A stretch of DNA of 64,000 nucleotides from Acidobacteriota bacterium. Lineage in GTDB: Bacteria > Acidobacteriota > Vicinamibacteria > Vicinamibacterales > UBA2999. This document shows, in pieces, positions 46,771-54,817 of the stretch (the stretch's first letter is position 1; every line of letters begins with the position of its first letter). The translations under genes were made by a program, and so were the position numbers. The notes below the pieces were generated by a model that saw only the letters and a program-made list of their open reading frames with translations, made no database searches and had not been told where the DNA came from. The stretch spans positions 1 to 64,000 of the forward strand of contig VFZN01000013.1 of NCBI GenBank assembly GCA_016871195.1, given 5' to 3'.

Positions 46771-48356
46771 CCGCCCCCCGGCTGGCCCGCTCGGCCAGTG
46801 TCATCGGGCTGGCCACCATGTCCAGCCGCCTGCTCGGCCTCGTGCGCGAGCAGGTGCTGGCCTACTACTTCGGCGCCAGCGATGCGATGGATGCCTTCCG
46901 CGTCGCCGTGCGCGTACCCAACCTGCTGCGCGACCTGTTTGCCGAAGGGGCCATGAGCAGCGCGCTTGTGCCAACGTTCACTGCCACGCTGACGCGTGAC
47001 GGACGGCCCATGGCCTGGCAGCTGGCGCACTCGGTCTTCAGCGCGCTCACCCTCATCACCGGCATGCTCGTGCTGGCCGGCATCCTCTTCGCACCGGCCC
47101 TCATCCGCTTCATGGCCGACGACTTTGCCGACGTGCCCGGGAAGTTCGAGCTGACCGTACAGCTGTCACGCATTGCCCTGCCGTTTCTCACCCTGGTGGC
47201 CCTCGCAGCCGCCTGCATGGGCATGCTGAACGCGCTCGGCACGTTTTTTATTCCTGCGCTCTCGCCGGCCATGTTCAATGTGGCCAGCATCCTGCTGGTC
47301 ATTCTCCTCGTACCCTTCGCCGACACGCTCGGCCTGCCGCCCATCGTCATCGTCGCCATCGGCATGCTGGCCGGCGGGGCCGGCCAGGTGGCCCTGCAGT
47401 GGCCCGCGCTGCGCCGAGAGGGCTATCGCTATCGGCCCGCGCTCGACCTGGGTGACCCGGCGCTGCGCCGCGTGCTGCTGCTCATGGGTCCGGGGACTAT
47501 GGGACTCGCGGCGACGCAGCTGAATGTGTTCATCAACACCATCCTGGCAACCGGTGAAGGCACGGGTGCAGTGTCGTATCTCGACTATGCCTTCCGGCTG
47601 ATGTATCTGCCCATTGGCGTGTTCGGCATCTCGGTGGCCACCGCCACCACACCGGCGGTGTCGAAGCTGGTGGCCACCGGCGAGCGGCACCGCATCGGCG
47701 AGACCATCACGCAGGCCATCGGCCTGACGGCGCTGCTCAACATTCCGGCCACGCTCGGGCTCATCGTGCTGGCCGAGCCGATCATCCAGGTGATCTACGA
47801 GCACGGCAGCTTCACGCCCGGTGACACGCTGGCCACGGCCGCCGCGCTGCGCTTCTATGCCGTGGGACTCATGGGCTACGCCGTCGCCCGCATCATTGCC
47901 CCGACGTTCTATGCGATGGGCATGAGCCGCACACCGGTACTCATCAGCATGCTGTCGGTCGCGGTCAGTGTGGCACTCAACCTGCTGCTGGTGCAGTCGC
48001 TCAGCTATCGCGGCCTGGCGCTGGGCACCTCGTTCGCGGCGCTCCTCAATGCCAGCGCGCAGATGTGGATGCTGCGCCGGGCCCTGGGCACCCTCGAGAC
48101 CAGCGCAGTGATCGACACCGTCCTGCGGGTGCTGCTGGCCAGCGGGGCCATGTCGGCCGCCGCCTGGGGCAGCCACCGCCTGATGCTCACCGCGCTTCCG
48201 GGCGACGCGGTGCTGCTGCAGGCGACGCGCCTTGGTGCGGCCATCGCGGCCGGGGTCGCCGTGCTGGCCCTGGCCGCATGGGTCCTGCGCGTCGCCGCCC
48301 TGCGTGACGTGGTGCAGTTGGTGGCGCGCCGCATCGGAGGCACGCGTCGTGACTGA
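46767..48356 (+). CDS. murJ: lipid II flippase MurJ (MviN)
   Basis: A 529-residue MOP-family flippase with 14 predicted membrane helices. N-terminal SASVIGLATMSSRLLGLVREQV and DAMDAFRVAVRVPNLLRDLFAEGAMS are typical, with the functionally important charged residues in the central cavity helices. It moves lipid II to the periplasm for FtsW/FtsI. Position after glycan genes may also reflect an O-unit-type flippase role, but the sequence is of MurJ type. Overlaps yqeY (4 bases) and the MFS gene (8 bases). Confidence 0.93.
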   Translation: MTAPRLARSASVIGLATMSSRLLGLVREQVLAYYFGASDAMDAFRVAVRVPNLLRDLFAEGAMSSALVPTFTATLTRDGRPMAWQLAHSVFSALTLITGMLVLAGILFAPALIRFMADDFADVPGKFELTVQLSRIALPFLTLVALAAACMGMLNALGTFFIPALSPAMFNVASILLVILLVPFADTLGLPPIVIVAIGMLAGGAGQVALQWPALRREGYRYRPALDLGDPALRRVLLLMGPGTMGLAATQLNVFINTILATGEGTGAVSYLDYAFRLMYLPIGVFGISVATATTPAVSKLVATGERHRIGETITQAIGLTALLNIPATLGLIVLAEPIIQVIYEHGSFTPGDTLATAAALRFYAVGLMGYAVARIIAPTFYAMGMSRTPVLISMLSVAVSVALNLLLVQSLSYRGLALGTSFAALLNASAQMWMLRRALGTLETSAVIDTVLRVLLASGAMSAAAWGSHRLMLTALPGDAVLLQATRLGAAIAAGVAVLALAAWVLRVAALRDVVQLVARRIGGTRRD

Positions 48357-49530
48357 CCTGGCCGCATCAGCACCTGCCCGACGGGGATGGCTTGAGCTTG
48401 ACCTGCGCATCTGGAAGGTCGCCTCGACGCACCTCGTCGTCGATGCCTATACGAACCTCTACGCGCCGCTGCTGCCGCTGCTCATTCCACATCTCGGGCT
48501 GTCATTGACTGCCGCAGGCACGCTGGCGATGGCCTTTCAGATGGCCAACTCGGTGTCGCAGCTGGCCTTCGGCGCACTGGCCGATCGGTGGCGACCGCGG
48601 GCCCTGATGCTGGGGGGCCCGCTGCTGGCCGTCGTGGTGCTGAGCTTCATCGGGCTCAGCACATCGCCGCTGATGCTCGGGGCGATTCTGGTGGGCGGCG
48701 GCCTCGGGGGCGCCGCGTTTCATCCGCCGGCGGCAGCGCTGGTCTATCGCCTCGCCGATCACCGCAAGGGTCTCGCGATGTCGGCGCACATCTCGGGTGG
48801 CTCGCTGGGCTTCGCCCTGTCGCCCATCCTGTTTGTACCCTTCATCGCGCGCATGGGCCTGACGTGGTCGCCGCTCATCATGCTGCCCGGCCTGCTGGCC
48901 CTCGGCTGGACCCTGCGGCAGATTCCCGTCATGCCCCGATTGGCGACGCACAAACGATCGGGCTGGGCCAGCCTGCGCCCGGCCGCCATGCCGCTGGCGC
49001 TGGTGTACTTCACCGTTGTGCTCCGCACCGCCACGTCGTACGGCTTCATGACGTTTGCGCCCACGCTGCTGACCACGCGCGGCCTCTCGATCGACCAGGC
49101 CTCGAGGGCCATCTCGCTGTACCTGCTGACCAGCGGCATTGGCGGATTCATCGGCGGCCCGCTCGCCGATCGCTACGGCGCCCCGCGCGTGATGGTCGTC
49201 ACGCTGCTCGCCTCAGTGCCGTTCCTTGCTGTGGCTCCGACGCTGTCGCCGTGGGGCTTCACCCTCATGCTGGCCATCGGCGGACTGCTGCTGCAGTCGA
49301 CCCTGCCGGTGAGCGTCACCTATGCACAGTCGCTGACCACGGCGGGAGCCGCCACGGTGTCGTCGCTGATGATGGGCGTGGCCTGGGGCATGGGCAGCCT
49401 GGCCGTGCCACTCATCGGCCGCATGGCTGATGCGTACGGAATCAATACCGCGCTGCTGGTGATGTCGGCGGTGCCGATTGTCGCGGCGGCGCTGGCCGCA
49501 CAACTGACGCGCGTACAGACCGCGCGTTGA
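48349..49530 (+). CDS. MFS transporter of the fosmidomycin-resistance (Fsr) type
   Basis: A 393-residue, twelve-helix major facilitator protein. The first helix reads STHLVVDAYTNLYAPLLPLL, the H-x3-D-x-Y pattern of Fsr-like exporters, followed by FGALADRWRPR (motif A). A basic loop between helices 6 and 7 splits it in two. Substrate is not known; fosmidomycin resistance is only the name-giving example. The GTG start (48349) overlaps the murJ stop (GTGACTGA). Confidence 0.85.
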   Translation: MTDLAASAPARRGWLELDLRIWKVASTHLVVDAYTNLYAPLLPLLIPHLGLSLTAAGTLAMAFQMANSVSQLAFGALADRWRPRALMLGGPLLAVVVLSFIGLSTSPLMLGAILVGGGLGGAAFHPPAAALVYRLADHRKGLAMSAHISGGSLGFALSPILFVPFIARMGLTWSPLIMLPGLLALGWTLRQIPVMPRLATHKRSGWASLRPAAMPLALVYFTVVLRTATSYGFMTFAPTLLTTRGLSIDQASRAISLYLLTSGIGGFIGGPLADRYGAPRVMVVTLLASVPFLAVAPTLSPWGFTLMLAIGGLLLQSTLPVSVTYAQSLTTAGAATVSSLMMGVAWGMGSLAVPLIGRMADAYGINTALLVMSAVPIVAAALAAQLTRVQTAR

Positions 49531-49564
49531 ACGCATGCGGTGCCCCGATCGCCCACGCCCGTAG

Positions 49565-49570
49565 TACGAT
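49565..49570 (+). promoter_or_regulatory. -10-like TACGAT 6 bases before the rhomboid start
   Basis: TACGAT, identical to the dcw -10, ends 6 bases before the GTG at 49577. No Shine-Dalgarno or -35 is visible. It suggests a leaderless transcript. Confidence 0.35.
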
Positions 49571-49576
49571 CGCCCC

Positions 49577-50314
49577 GTGGCACGCTACCGCACATTCTCG
49601 AGCTATCAGATTGGGCCCGGTCCCATGGGGCCAGCCGTCACCGTACTGCTCGTCGCCAACGTCGCGATGTGGCTGCTGACCCTGCTGGTGCCGCAGATGA
49701 CGCTGCGGCTCGGCCTGGCACCGCGCGATGTCTTCGAACAGTTCGCGCTGTGGCAACCGTTCACCTACATGTTCCTGCACGACACCGGCGGGCTGTCGCA
49801 CCTGCTGTTCAACATGCTGTCGCTGTGGATGTTCGGCACCGAACTTGAGCGTACCTGGGGCACGCGCCGATTTGTCAGGTATTACCTCACTACCGGCATC
49901 TGCGCCGCACTGCTGACGCTGGTCGTCTCGCTCGTCGTGCCGGCGCTCTACTTCACGCTGACCGTCGGGGCATCAGGCGCGATTTACGGACTGCTGCTGG
50001 CCTGGGCCCTGCAGTTTCCACACCGGTCGATCTATCTGTATTTCGTCTTTCCCGTGCCTGCACGCATCTTCGTGCTCATCGCTGGCGCGGTCGCGTTCTT
50101 CTCGTCGATCGGCGGGCCCGGCGGCAGCGTGGCGCACCTCGCGCATCTCGGTGGCCTGGTCGTCGGCTATGCCGCGCTGCGCACGCGAGGCCTGCGGCTG
50201 CGCGACCTGTGGACCCGGTGGTGGCGGGACCGCAGCCGCTTTGATGTCTACAACGGGGGCCGCGCACCACGGCGAGACGACGGGACGCAGGACTGGAAGA
50301 AGCACATCCACTGA
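49577..50314 (+). CDS. rhomboid family intramembrane serine protease
   Basis: A 245-residue, six-helix rhomboid. The catalytic dyad is Ser in TVGASGAIYGLLLAW and His in AHLAHLGGLVVGYA. The substrate-gate segment HLLFNMLSLWMFGTELERTWG is intact. It cleaves membrane-anchored substrates within the bilayer. A basic/acidic tail of about 40 residues follows the last helix. It ends just before a strong terminator. GTG is the start. Confidence 0.9.
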   Translation: MARYRTFSSYQIGPGPMGPAVTVLLVANVAMWLLTLLVPQMTLRLGLAPRDVFEQFALWQPFTYMFLHDTGGLSHLLFNMLSLWMFGTELERTWGTRRFVRYYLTTGICAALLTLVVSLVVPALYFTLTVGASGAIYGLLLAWALQFPHRSIYLYFVFPVPARIFVLIAGAVAFFSSIGGPGGSVAHLAHLGGLVVGYAALRTRGLRLRDLWTRWWRDRSRFDVYNGGRAPRRDDGTQDWKKHIH

Positions 50315-50316
50315 CG

Positions 50317-50341
50317 CGGGGGCACGGCGCGCGTGCCCCCG
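50317..50341. terminator. strong hairpin terminator between convergent rhomboid and cupin genes
   Basis: CGGGGGCACG and CGTGCCCCCG form a perfect 10-base stem with a GCGCG loop. It starts 3 bases after the rhomboid stop and ends 10 bases before the cupin stop, so it can serve both strands. The plus-strand tail (TCTGTCGAACTCATTTCTT) is partly T-rich. Confidence 0.7.
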
Positions 50342-50351
50342 TCTGTCGAAC

Positions 50352-50717
50352 TCATTTCTTATGAAAGTACGTGTCGGTGCCATCCAGCCAGTCGTGCCGG
50401 ATGGGGCTGAACACATCCATTTCGAACGTATCTGCCAGTGCCTCGGCCTGGTGCGGCACCCATGAGGGAATATGCAGCACCTCGCCCTCGCGCACGGTGA
50501 TCGTCTCGCCGTGGATGAGAAACCTGAGCGCCCCCTGGAACACATAGGTCAGCTGCTCGCTCTCGTGCGAGTGCATGGGCACCACCGCTCCCTGCTTGAG
50601 GTGGATGTGCGCGATCATCTCGCGCTCGCCCGTGATGATCTTCCGCGAGATCATTTCGGTCACTTTCTCGAGGGGAATAGACTCCCAGGCATGCAGTGTC
50701 ACCGGCGCGTCGCTCAT
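50352..50717 (-). CDS. cupin-domain protein
   Basis: A 121-residue single cupin. Metal-binding motif 1 is MHSHESEQLTYVFQG (two His, Glu) and motif 2 is VLHIPSWVPHQAEAL (His). Small cupins act as dioxygenases, isomerases or binding proteins; none can be named here. GAGG lies 7 bases before the ATG at 50717. It is divergent from the fused E1 gene with a 62-base intergenic region, so common control is possible. Confidence 0.85.
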   Translation of the reverse strand: MSDAPVTLHAWESIPLEKVTEMISRKIITGEREMIAHIHLKQGAVVPMHSHESEQLTYVFQGALRFLIHGETITVREGEVLHIPSWVPHQAEALADTFEMDVFSPIRHDWLDGTDTYFHKK

Positions 50718-50766
50718 GATTTTTCCTCGTGGATTCAGGTCGTTTCCCGCATCATTCCGGATGGTA

Positions 50767-50772
50767 TACATT
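50767..50772 (+). promoter_or_regulatory. -10-like TACATT 7 bases before the fused E1 start
   Basis: TACATT (TANNNT type) ends 7 bases before ATG 50780; no Shine-Dalgarno lies between. The same 7-base spacing is seen before citrate synthase. Confidence 0.35.
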
Positions 50773-50779
50773 GCTGTCT

Positions 50780-52924
50780 ATGAAGGCAGCCGCAGTTGCA
50801 CCACTCGCCAGCGTTCCGTCCGCCGCCACCGCCACGGCCGCGTGGCAAGGACTGACGCCGGCTGATCTGCGGCGGGCCTACCGCGTCATGCTGCTGTCAC
50901 GGCGGCTCGATGACAAGGAAATTCAGCTCAAGAACCAGAGCCGCATCTATTTCCAGATCAGCGGGGCCGGTCACGAGGCCATCGGCGTTGCCAGTGGCCT
51001 CCACCTGCGCGGCGGCCACGACTGGTTCTATCCCTATTATCGTGATCGCGCACTCTGCCTGACCATCGGCATGACGCCGCTCGACATGCTGCTCGGCGCC
51101 GTCGGCTCGGTGCAGGATCCGAATTCGGGTGGCCGGCAGATGCCCTCGCACTGGGGGCACCGCCTGCTGAATATTCCGTCGCAGGGCAGTCCCACCGGCA
51201 CACAGGCCCTGCAGGCCATCGGCGCGGCCGAGGCCGGCATGCTCTACCGCGACATCCCGGGCATTCCCGATGCCGCGTCGCGGCAGCACCCTGACGAAGT
51301 CGTCTACATGTCAATCGGTGAGGGCGCGACCAGCGAGGGCGAATTCTGGGAATCGCTCAACACCGCCTGCACCCGGGTCACGCCCGTCCTCTTCATGGTG
51401 GAAGACAACGGCTATGCGATCTCGGTGCCCGTCGAGGTGCAAACGCCCGGCGGAGACATCTCGCAGCTTGTCACAACCTTCCCGCACCTCAAGATCGTGC
51501 GCTGCGACGGCACCGACTTTCTGGCCAGCTATGCCGCCGTCGGCGAGGCCGTCGACTACATCAGGCGCGAGCGCAAGCCGGCCTTCGTGCACGCGCGCGT
51601 CACACGCCCCTACTCGCACTCGCTCTCCGACGATGAGCGGCTGTACAAGACGCCGGAAGAGCGCGCAGCCGAGGCGGCGCGCGACCCGATTGTGCGGATG
51701 CGCGCCCTGCTGCTCGAGCATCACCTCGCCACCGAGGCCGATCTCGAGGCGGTCGCCGCCGATGTTGATCGCGAGATTCTGGCCGCCACCGATGCCGCCC
51801 TCGCCGCTCCACGGCCCGATCCTGCAGATGCCGCGCTGTTTGTCTACTCGCCCGACGTCGATCCCACCTCGTCGGCGTTCTCGACACCGGAAGCGCCCTC
51901 AGGCAAGCCCGACACAATGGTCGCGGCCATCAACCGCACGCTGCACGCTGAAATGGCGCGCAATCCGCGCATGGTGGTGTTCGGCGAGGACGTAGCCGAT
52001 GCCAGCCGCGAAGCGGCACTCGGCACGGTGCAGGGCAAGGGGGGCGTCTTCAAGGTGACGCACGGCCTGCAGAAGACCCACGGCAGCGTGCGCGTGTTCA
52101 ACTCGCCGCTCGCCGAGGCCAACATCATCGGGCGCGCCGTCGGCATGGCCACGCGCGGTCTCAAGCCGGTCGTCGAGATCCAGTTCTTCGACTACATCTG
52201 GCCTGCCATGATGCAGCTCAAGGACGAGATGTCGATGCTGCGCTACCGCTCGGGCAACAATTTCTCGTGCCCCATGGTGGTGCGCGTGCCGATCGGCGGC
52301 TATATCAACGGCGCGCCCTACCACAGCCAGTCGGGCGTCAGCATCTTTGCCCACTGCCCCGGCATCCGCATCGCGCTGCCCTCGAACGCCGTCGATGCCG
52401 CCGGGCTGCTGCGCACCGCCATCCGCTGCGACGATCCGGTGCTCTTTCTCGAGCACAAGCACCTCTATCGCCAGACCTACAACAAGGGCACCTATCCCGG
52501 CGACGACTTCATGATTCCCTTCGGCAAGGGCGCGCTCCGTCGGGAAGGCACCGATGTCGTGGTGCTGACCTGGGGCGCGCTCGTGCAGCGCTCGCTGCTG
52601 GCGGCGCAGCAGGCCGAGAAGGACGGCATCAGCGCCGCCGTGTTCGACCTGCGCACGATCATGCCCTACGACTGGGACGGCATCGCCGCCCTGGTGCGCA
52701 CGACCAATCGCGTGGTCATCGCCCACGAAGACACGCTGACCAGCGGGTTCGGCGCCGAAATCGCCGCCCGTATCGTCGACGAACTGTTCAGCGAGCTCGA
52801 TGCCCCGGTGCGCCGCGTGGCCGCGCTCGACTGCCCGGTGGGCTACGCCCCCGAGTTCGAGAAGGCGATTCTGCCGCAGTCGGCCGATGTGCTGAAGGCC
52901 ATCAGGGAAACCGCTGCCTATTAA
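50780..52924 (+). CDS. fused 2-oxoacid dehydrogenase E1 (alpha-beta), thiamine-diphosphate dependent
   Basis: A 714-residue fusion. Residues 30-360 are E1 alpha, with the thiamine-binding [15 protein letters not shown] and [13 protein letters not shown]. Residues 385-714 are E1 beta, with [35 protein letters not shown] and the C-terminal [16 protein letters not shown]. Such fusions decarboxylate 2-oxoisovalerate-type branched 2-oxoacids (or pyruvate) and pass the acyl group to an E2, which is not in the window. The ATG at 50780 is chosen because the alpha domain begins there; upstream codons have no homology-like features. Its 3' end overlaps the likely signal sequence of the next gene. Confidence 0.92.
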   Translation: MKAAAVAPLASVPSAATATAAWQGLTPADLRRAYRVMLLSRRLDDKEIQLKNQSRIYFQISGAGHEAIGVASGLHLRGGHDWFYPYYRDRALCLTIGMTPLDMLLGAVGSVQDPNSGGRQMPSHWGHRLLNIPSQGSPTGTQALQAIGAAEAGMLYRDIPGIPDAASRQHPDEVVYMSIGEGATSEGEFWESLNTACTRVTPVLFMVEDNGYAISVPVEVQTPGGDISQLVTTFPHLKIVRCDGTDFLASYAAVGEAVDYIRRERKPAFVHARVTRPYSHSLSDDERLYKTPEERAAEAARDPIVRMRALLLEHHLATEADLEAVAADVDREILAATDAALAAPRPDPADAALFVYSPDVDPTSSAFSTPEAPSGKPDTMVAAINRTLHAEMARNPRMVVFGEDVADASREAALGTVQGKGGVFKVTHGLQKTHGSVRVFNSPLAEANIIGRAVGMATRGLKPVVEIQFFDYIWPAMMQLKDEMSMLRYRSGNNFSCPMVVRVPIGGYINGAPYHSQSGVSIFAHCPGIRIALPSNAVDAAGLLRTAIRCDDPVLFLEHKHLYRQTYNKGTYPGDDFMIPFGKGALRREGTDVVVLTWGALVQRSLLAAQQAEKDGISAAVFDLRTIMPYDWDGIAALVRTTNRVVIAHEDTLTSGFGAEIAARIVDELFSELDAPVRRVAALDCPVGYAPEFEKAILPQSADVLKAIRETAAY

Positions 52925-52927
52925 TGC

Positions 52928-52935
52928 GATCGATC
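52928..52935. repeat. tandem GATC (2 units) after the ATG of the Tat-type gene
   Basis: ATG at 52924 is followed by C and two GATC units. With two units the ATG is out of frame with the RRVFI signal sequence; with zero or three units it would be in frame. It is a candidate slippage site. GATC is also the Dam methylation site. Confidence 0.45.
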
Positions 52936-52964
52936 GCCGCGTCTTTATCAGCCGGTCGCTATCC

Positions 52965-54047
52965 GTGGCAGCGGCTGGCCTCACCGCGAGCGGCCTCGAT
53001 CTGCATGCTGCGCATGACGACCGCTTCGACCACGCCACAGTCCATCGCGCCACAGACAGCCTCGCACAGACCCTGAACCGCCGCACCGAGACGCTGCGCG
53101 CCATCGACAGCCTGCCCGCACACATCGTCGGACGCCTGCGCGAGCCGCTGGCCTGCGCACGCACCGAGCGCGGCCCCTACTATCTGTTCGATCGCCGCGG
53201 CCACGCCGTACACACCTTTGACCCGGCCGATCATGTCTTTCGCACGCTCGTCGACATCGGCAGTGAAGACGGACGGGTGCTGGAACCCAGCGGCTTTTCA
53301 CTCGCCCCCGATGGCAGCTTTGCGGTGAGCGATGCGCCCGGCGGGCGCGCACGCGTGCAGATCATCGGTCCGGCCGGCCTCCGGCGGCATGTCTTCGCAC
53401 GGCCGCGCACCATGGTGACACGCCTGCGCATCGGGCCGCTCGCGCTCGGTGGTGCCGGGTCGCTGCACTTCACCGGCGCACGCGTGGTCGTCAGTGAACC
53501 GGAATCGGGATGGCTCATCACCGAGCTGGACCTGGACGGCACGCCGGTGCGCAGCCTCGGACGCCTGCGTGCCACCGGACAGGAACACGACCCCGAACTG
53601 CATCTCGCGCTGAACGCCGGCATCGTGTGCCCTGACGGCTCGGGCGGCTGGTGGTTTGTCTTCCTCGCCGGCACACCGGCCATCAGGCGCTATGACGCCG
53701 ACGGGCAACTCGTGTTCGAACGCGTGCTGCAGGGACCGGAGCTCGACGCCGTGGTGGCCGCACAGCCACAGCGCTGGCCACGCCGATCGATCGACGGCCG
53801 CGAGGTGCCACTGGTGGTGCCCATCATCCGTGCCGCAGCCGCATCACGCGACGGTGCGCTCTGGGTGTCGTTCGTGGTCCCGGTGACCTACGTCATCGCA
53901 CCTGACGGCGAGAAGCTCTGCACCCTGACCTTCGACGCAGCAGGCGAGGTGGCGCCCACCAGCCTGTCATTCCCCTCGCGCGACACCGTCATGGTGACGC
54001 CCGCCTGCGCCCTGTTTCAGATTCCCAGCTGCGCGCGCAACGCATAG
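52965..54047 (+). CDS. beta-propeller protein with twin-arginine signal; start displaced
   Basis: A 360-residue protein from the first conventional codon in frame (GTG). The frame continues upstream to at least 52920 and reads IDRRVFISRSLSVAAAGL, a typical twin-arginine signal peptide, so the true protein begins earlier. No ATG, GTG or TTG exists there; only ATT (52920) or CTG (52914). The mature part has repeated beta-strand blades (GFSLAPDGSFAVSDAP, ITELDLDGTPVRSLG, VCPDGSGGWWFVFLAG, IRRYDADGQLVFERV), like a six-bladed NHL/TolB-type propeller. It should be periplasmic. Function unknown. The 3' end overlaps the convergent YdcF-like gene by 31 bases. Confidence 0.65.
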   Translation: MAAAGLTASGLDLHAAHDDRFDHATVHRATDSLAQTLNRRTETLRAIDSLPAHIVGRLREPLACARTERGPYYLFDRRGHAVHTFDPADHVFRTLVDIGSEDGRVLEPSGFSLAPDGSFAVSDAPGGRARVQIIGPAGLRRHVFARPRTMVTRLRIGPLALGGAGSLHFTGARVVVSEPESGWLITELDLDGTPVRSLGRLRATGQEHDPELHLALNAGIVCPDGSGGWWFVFLAGTPAIRRYDADGQLVFERVLQGPELDAVVAAQPQRWPRRSIDGREVPLVVPIIRAAAASRDGALWVSFVVPVTYVIAPDGEKLCTLTFDAAGEVAPTSLSFPSRDTVMVTPACALFQIPSCARNA

Positions 54048-54787
54048 TAGGCGCGGCCATAGCCTTCGCGCAGCGCCTGCTGTGTGGCCCGCAGGTTGTT
54101 GGGGTGCGGCACCACCAGCGGCCAGCCGAGCCGCAAGCGCCCCCCTTCAAAGTCGACCGGATACGGATGCACCACCAGCCCCTGCTGCTCGAACAGTGAC
54201 ACCGCCCGCGGCATGTGGAAGGCCGAGGTCACCAGCAGCACACGCGGTGACGACACGCCGCGATCACGCAGCAGCGTGGCCACCTCACGCGCCTCGTCTG
54301 CCGTGTTGAAGACGTAGGGTGTGACGACAGTAGCAGTCGCGGGCACACCGCGCGCGATCGCTTCGGCGGTGAGCAGCGACCCCTCGGTCGGCTGCGGCTG
54401 TTCAGGAAGGATCGGGGCTCCCGTAAAGACCAGCAGCGGCGCACGGCCTGCGCGAAACAGATCAAGCCCGCCCACGAAGCGATTGGCGTCGAGCCACTCG
54501 TAGCGGACCACGGGCCCAGGCACGGGAAGCCACCCGTAACTGAGCACGGCGATGGCGTCGGCCTCTGGCATGGTCGACGGGTCGAGGGCCACCGCCCACT
54601 GCTCGGCCGCGCGCGTCAGCGTATAGGACACCACGCGGTTGCTCGACAGATAGAGCAGCAGCACAGCCACTTGCACCAGTCGCCACTGCCGGCGCCACAC
54701 CGCCAGCACCAGCAGGACGAAGACGACATTCAGCGGCAGGACCAACTCGGGCAGGAACTTGTGAAGAAACTCCATGGTGCCTGCCAT
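54017..54787 (-). CDS. YdcF-like (DUF218) membrane protein
   Basis: A 256-residue protein. Two N-terminal membrane helices (LVLPLNVVFVLLVLAVW and LVQVAVLLLYLSSNRVV) are followed by the DUF218 domain: DAIAVLSYGW, LLVFTGAPIL and VLLVTSAFHMPRAVSLFEQQG. The family includes SanA/YdcF proteins tied to envelope permeability and elyC-type control of undecaprenyl phosphate. Start may be the second ATG (54775). It lies 30 bases after the acylase on the same strand. Confidence 0.82.
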   Translation of the reverse strand: MAGTMEFLHKFLPELVLPLNVVFVLLVLAVWRRQWRLVQVAVLLLYLSSNRVVSYTLTRAAEQWAVALDPSTMPEADAIAVLSYGWLPVPGPVVRYEWLDANRFVGGLDLFRAGRAPLLVFTGAPILPEQPQPTEGSLLTAEAIARGVPATATVVTPYVFNTADEAREVATLLRDRGVSSPRVLLVTSAFHMPRAVSLFEQQGLVVHPYPVDFEGGRLRLGWPLVVPHPNNLRATQQALREGYGRAYYALRAQLGI

Positions 54788-54817
54788 CCCCGATCACGCA
54801 CCGGTACCCGGCCGCCC

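Noticed and set aside
52924-53076. Short ORF from ATG 52924 (MRSIAASLS...)
   Set aside because: It runs in the wrong frame relative to the propeller gene and has no features; the ATG is treated as the displaced start of the Tat-type gene instead.
51899-53164. 421-residue minus-strand open frame over fused E1
   Set aside because: Antisense to the E1 beta half; His/Arg-rich with no recognisable fold.
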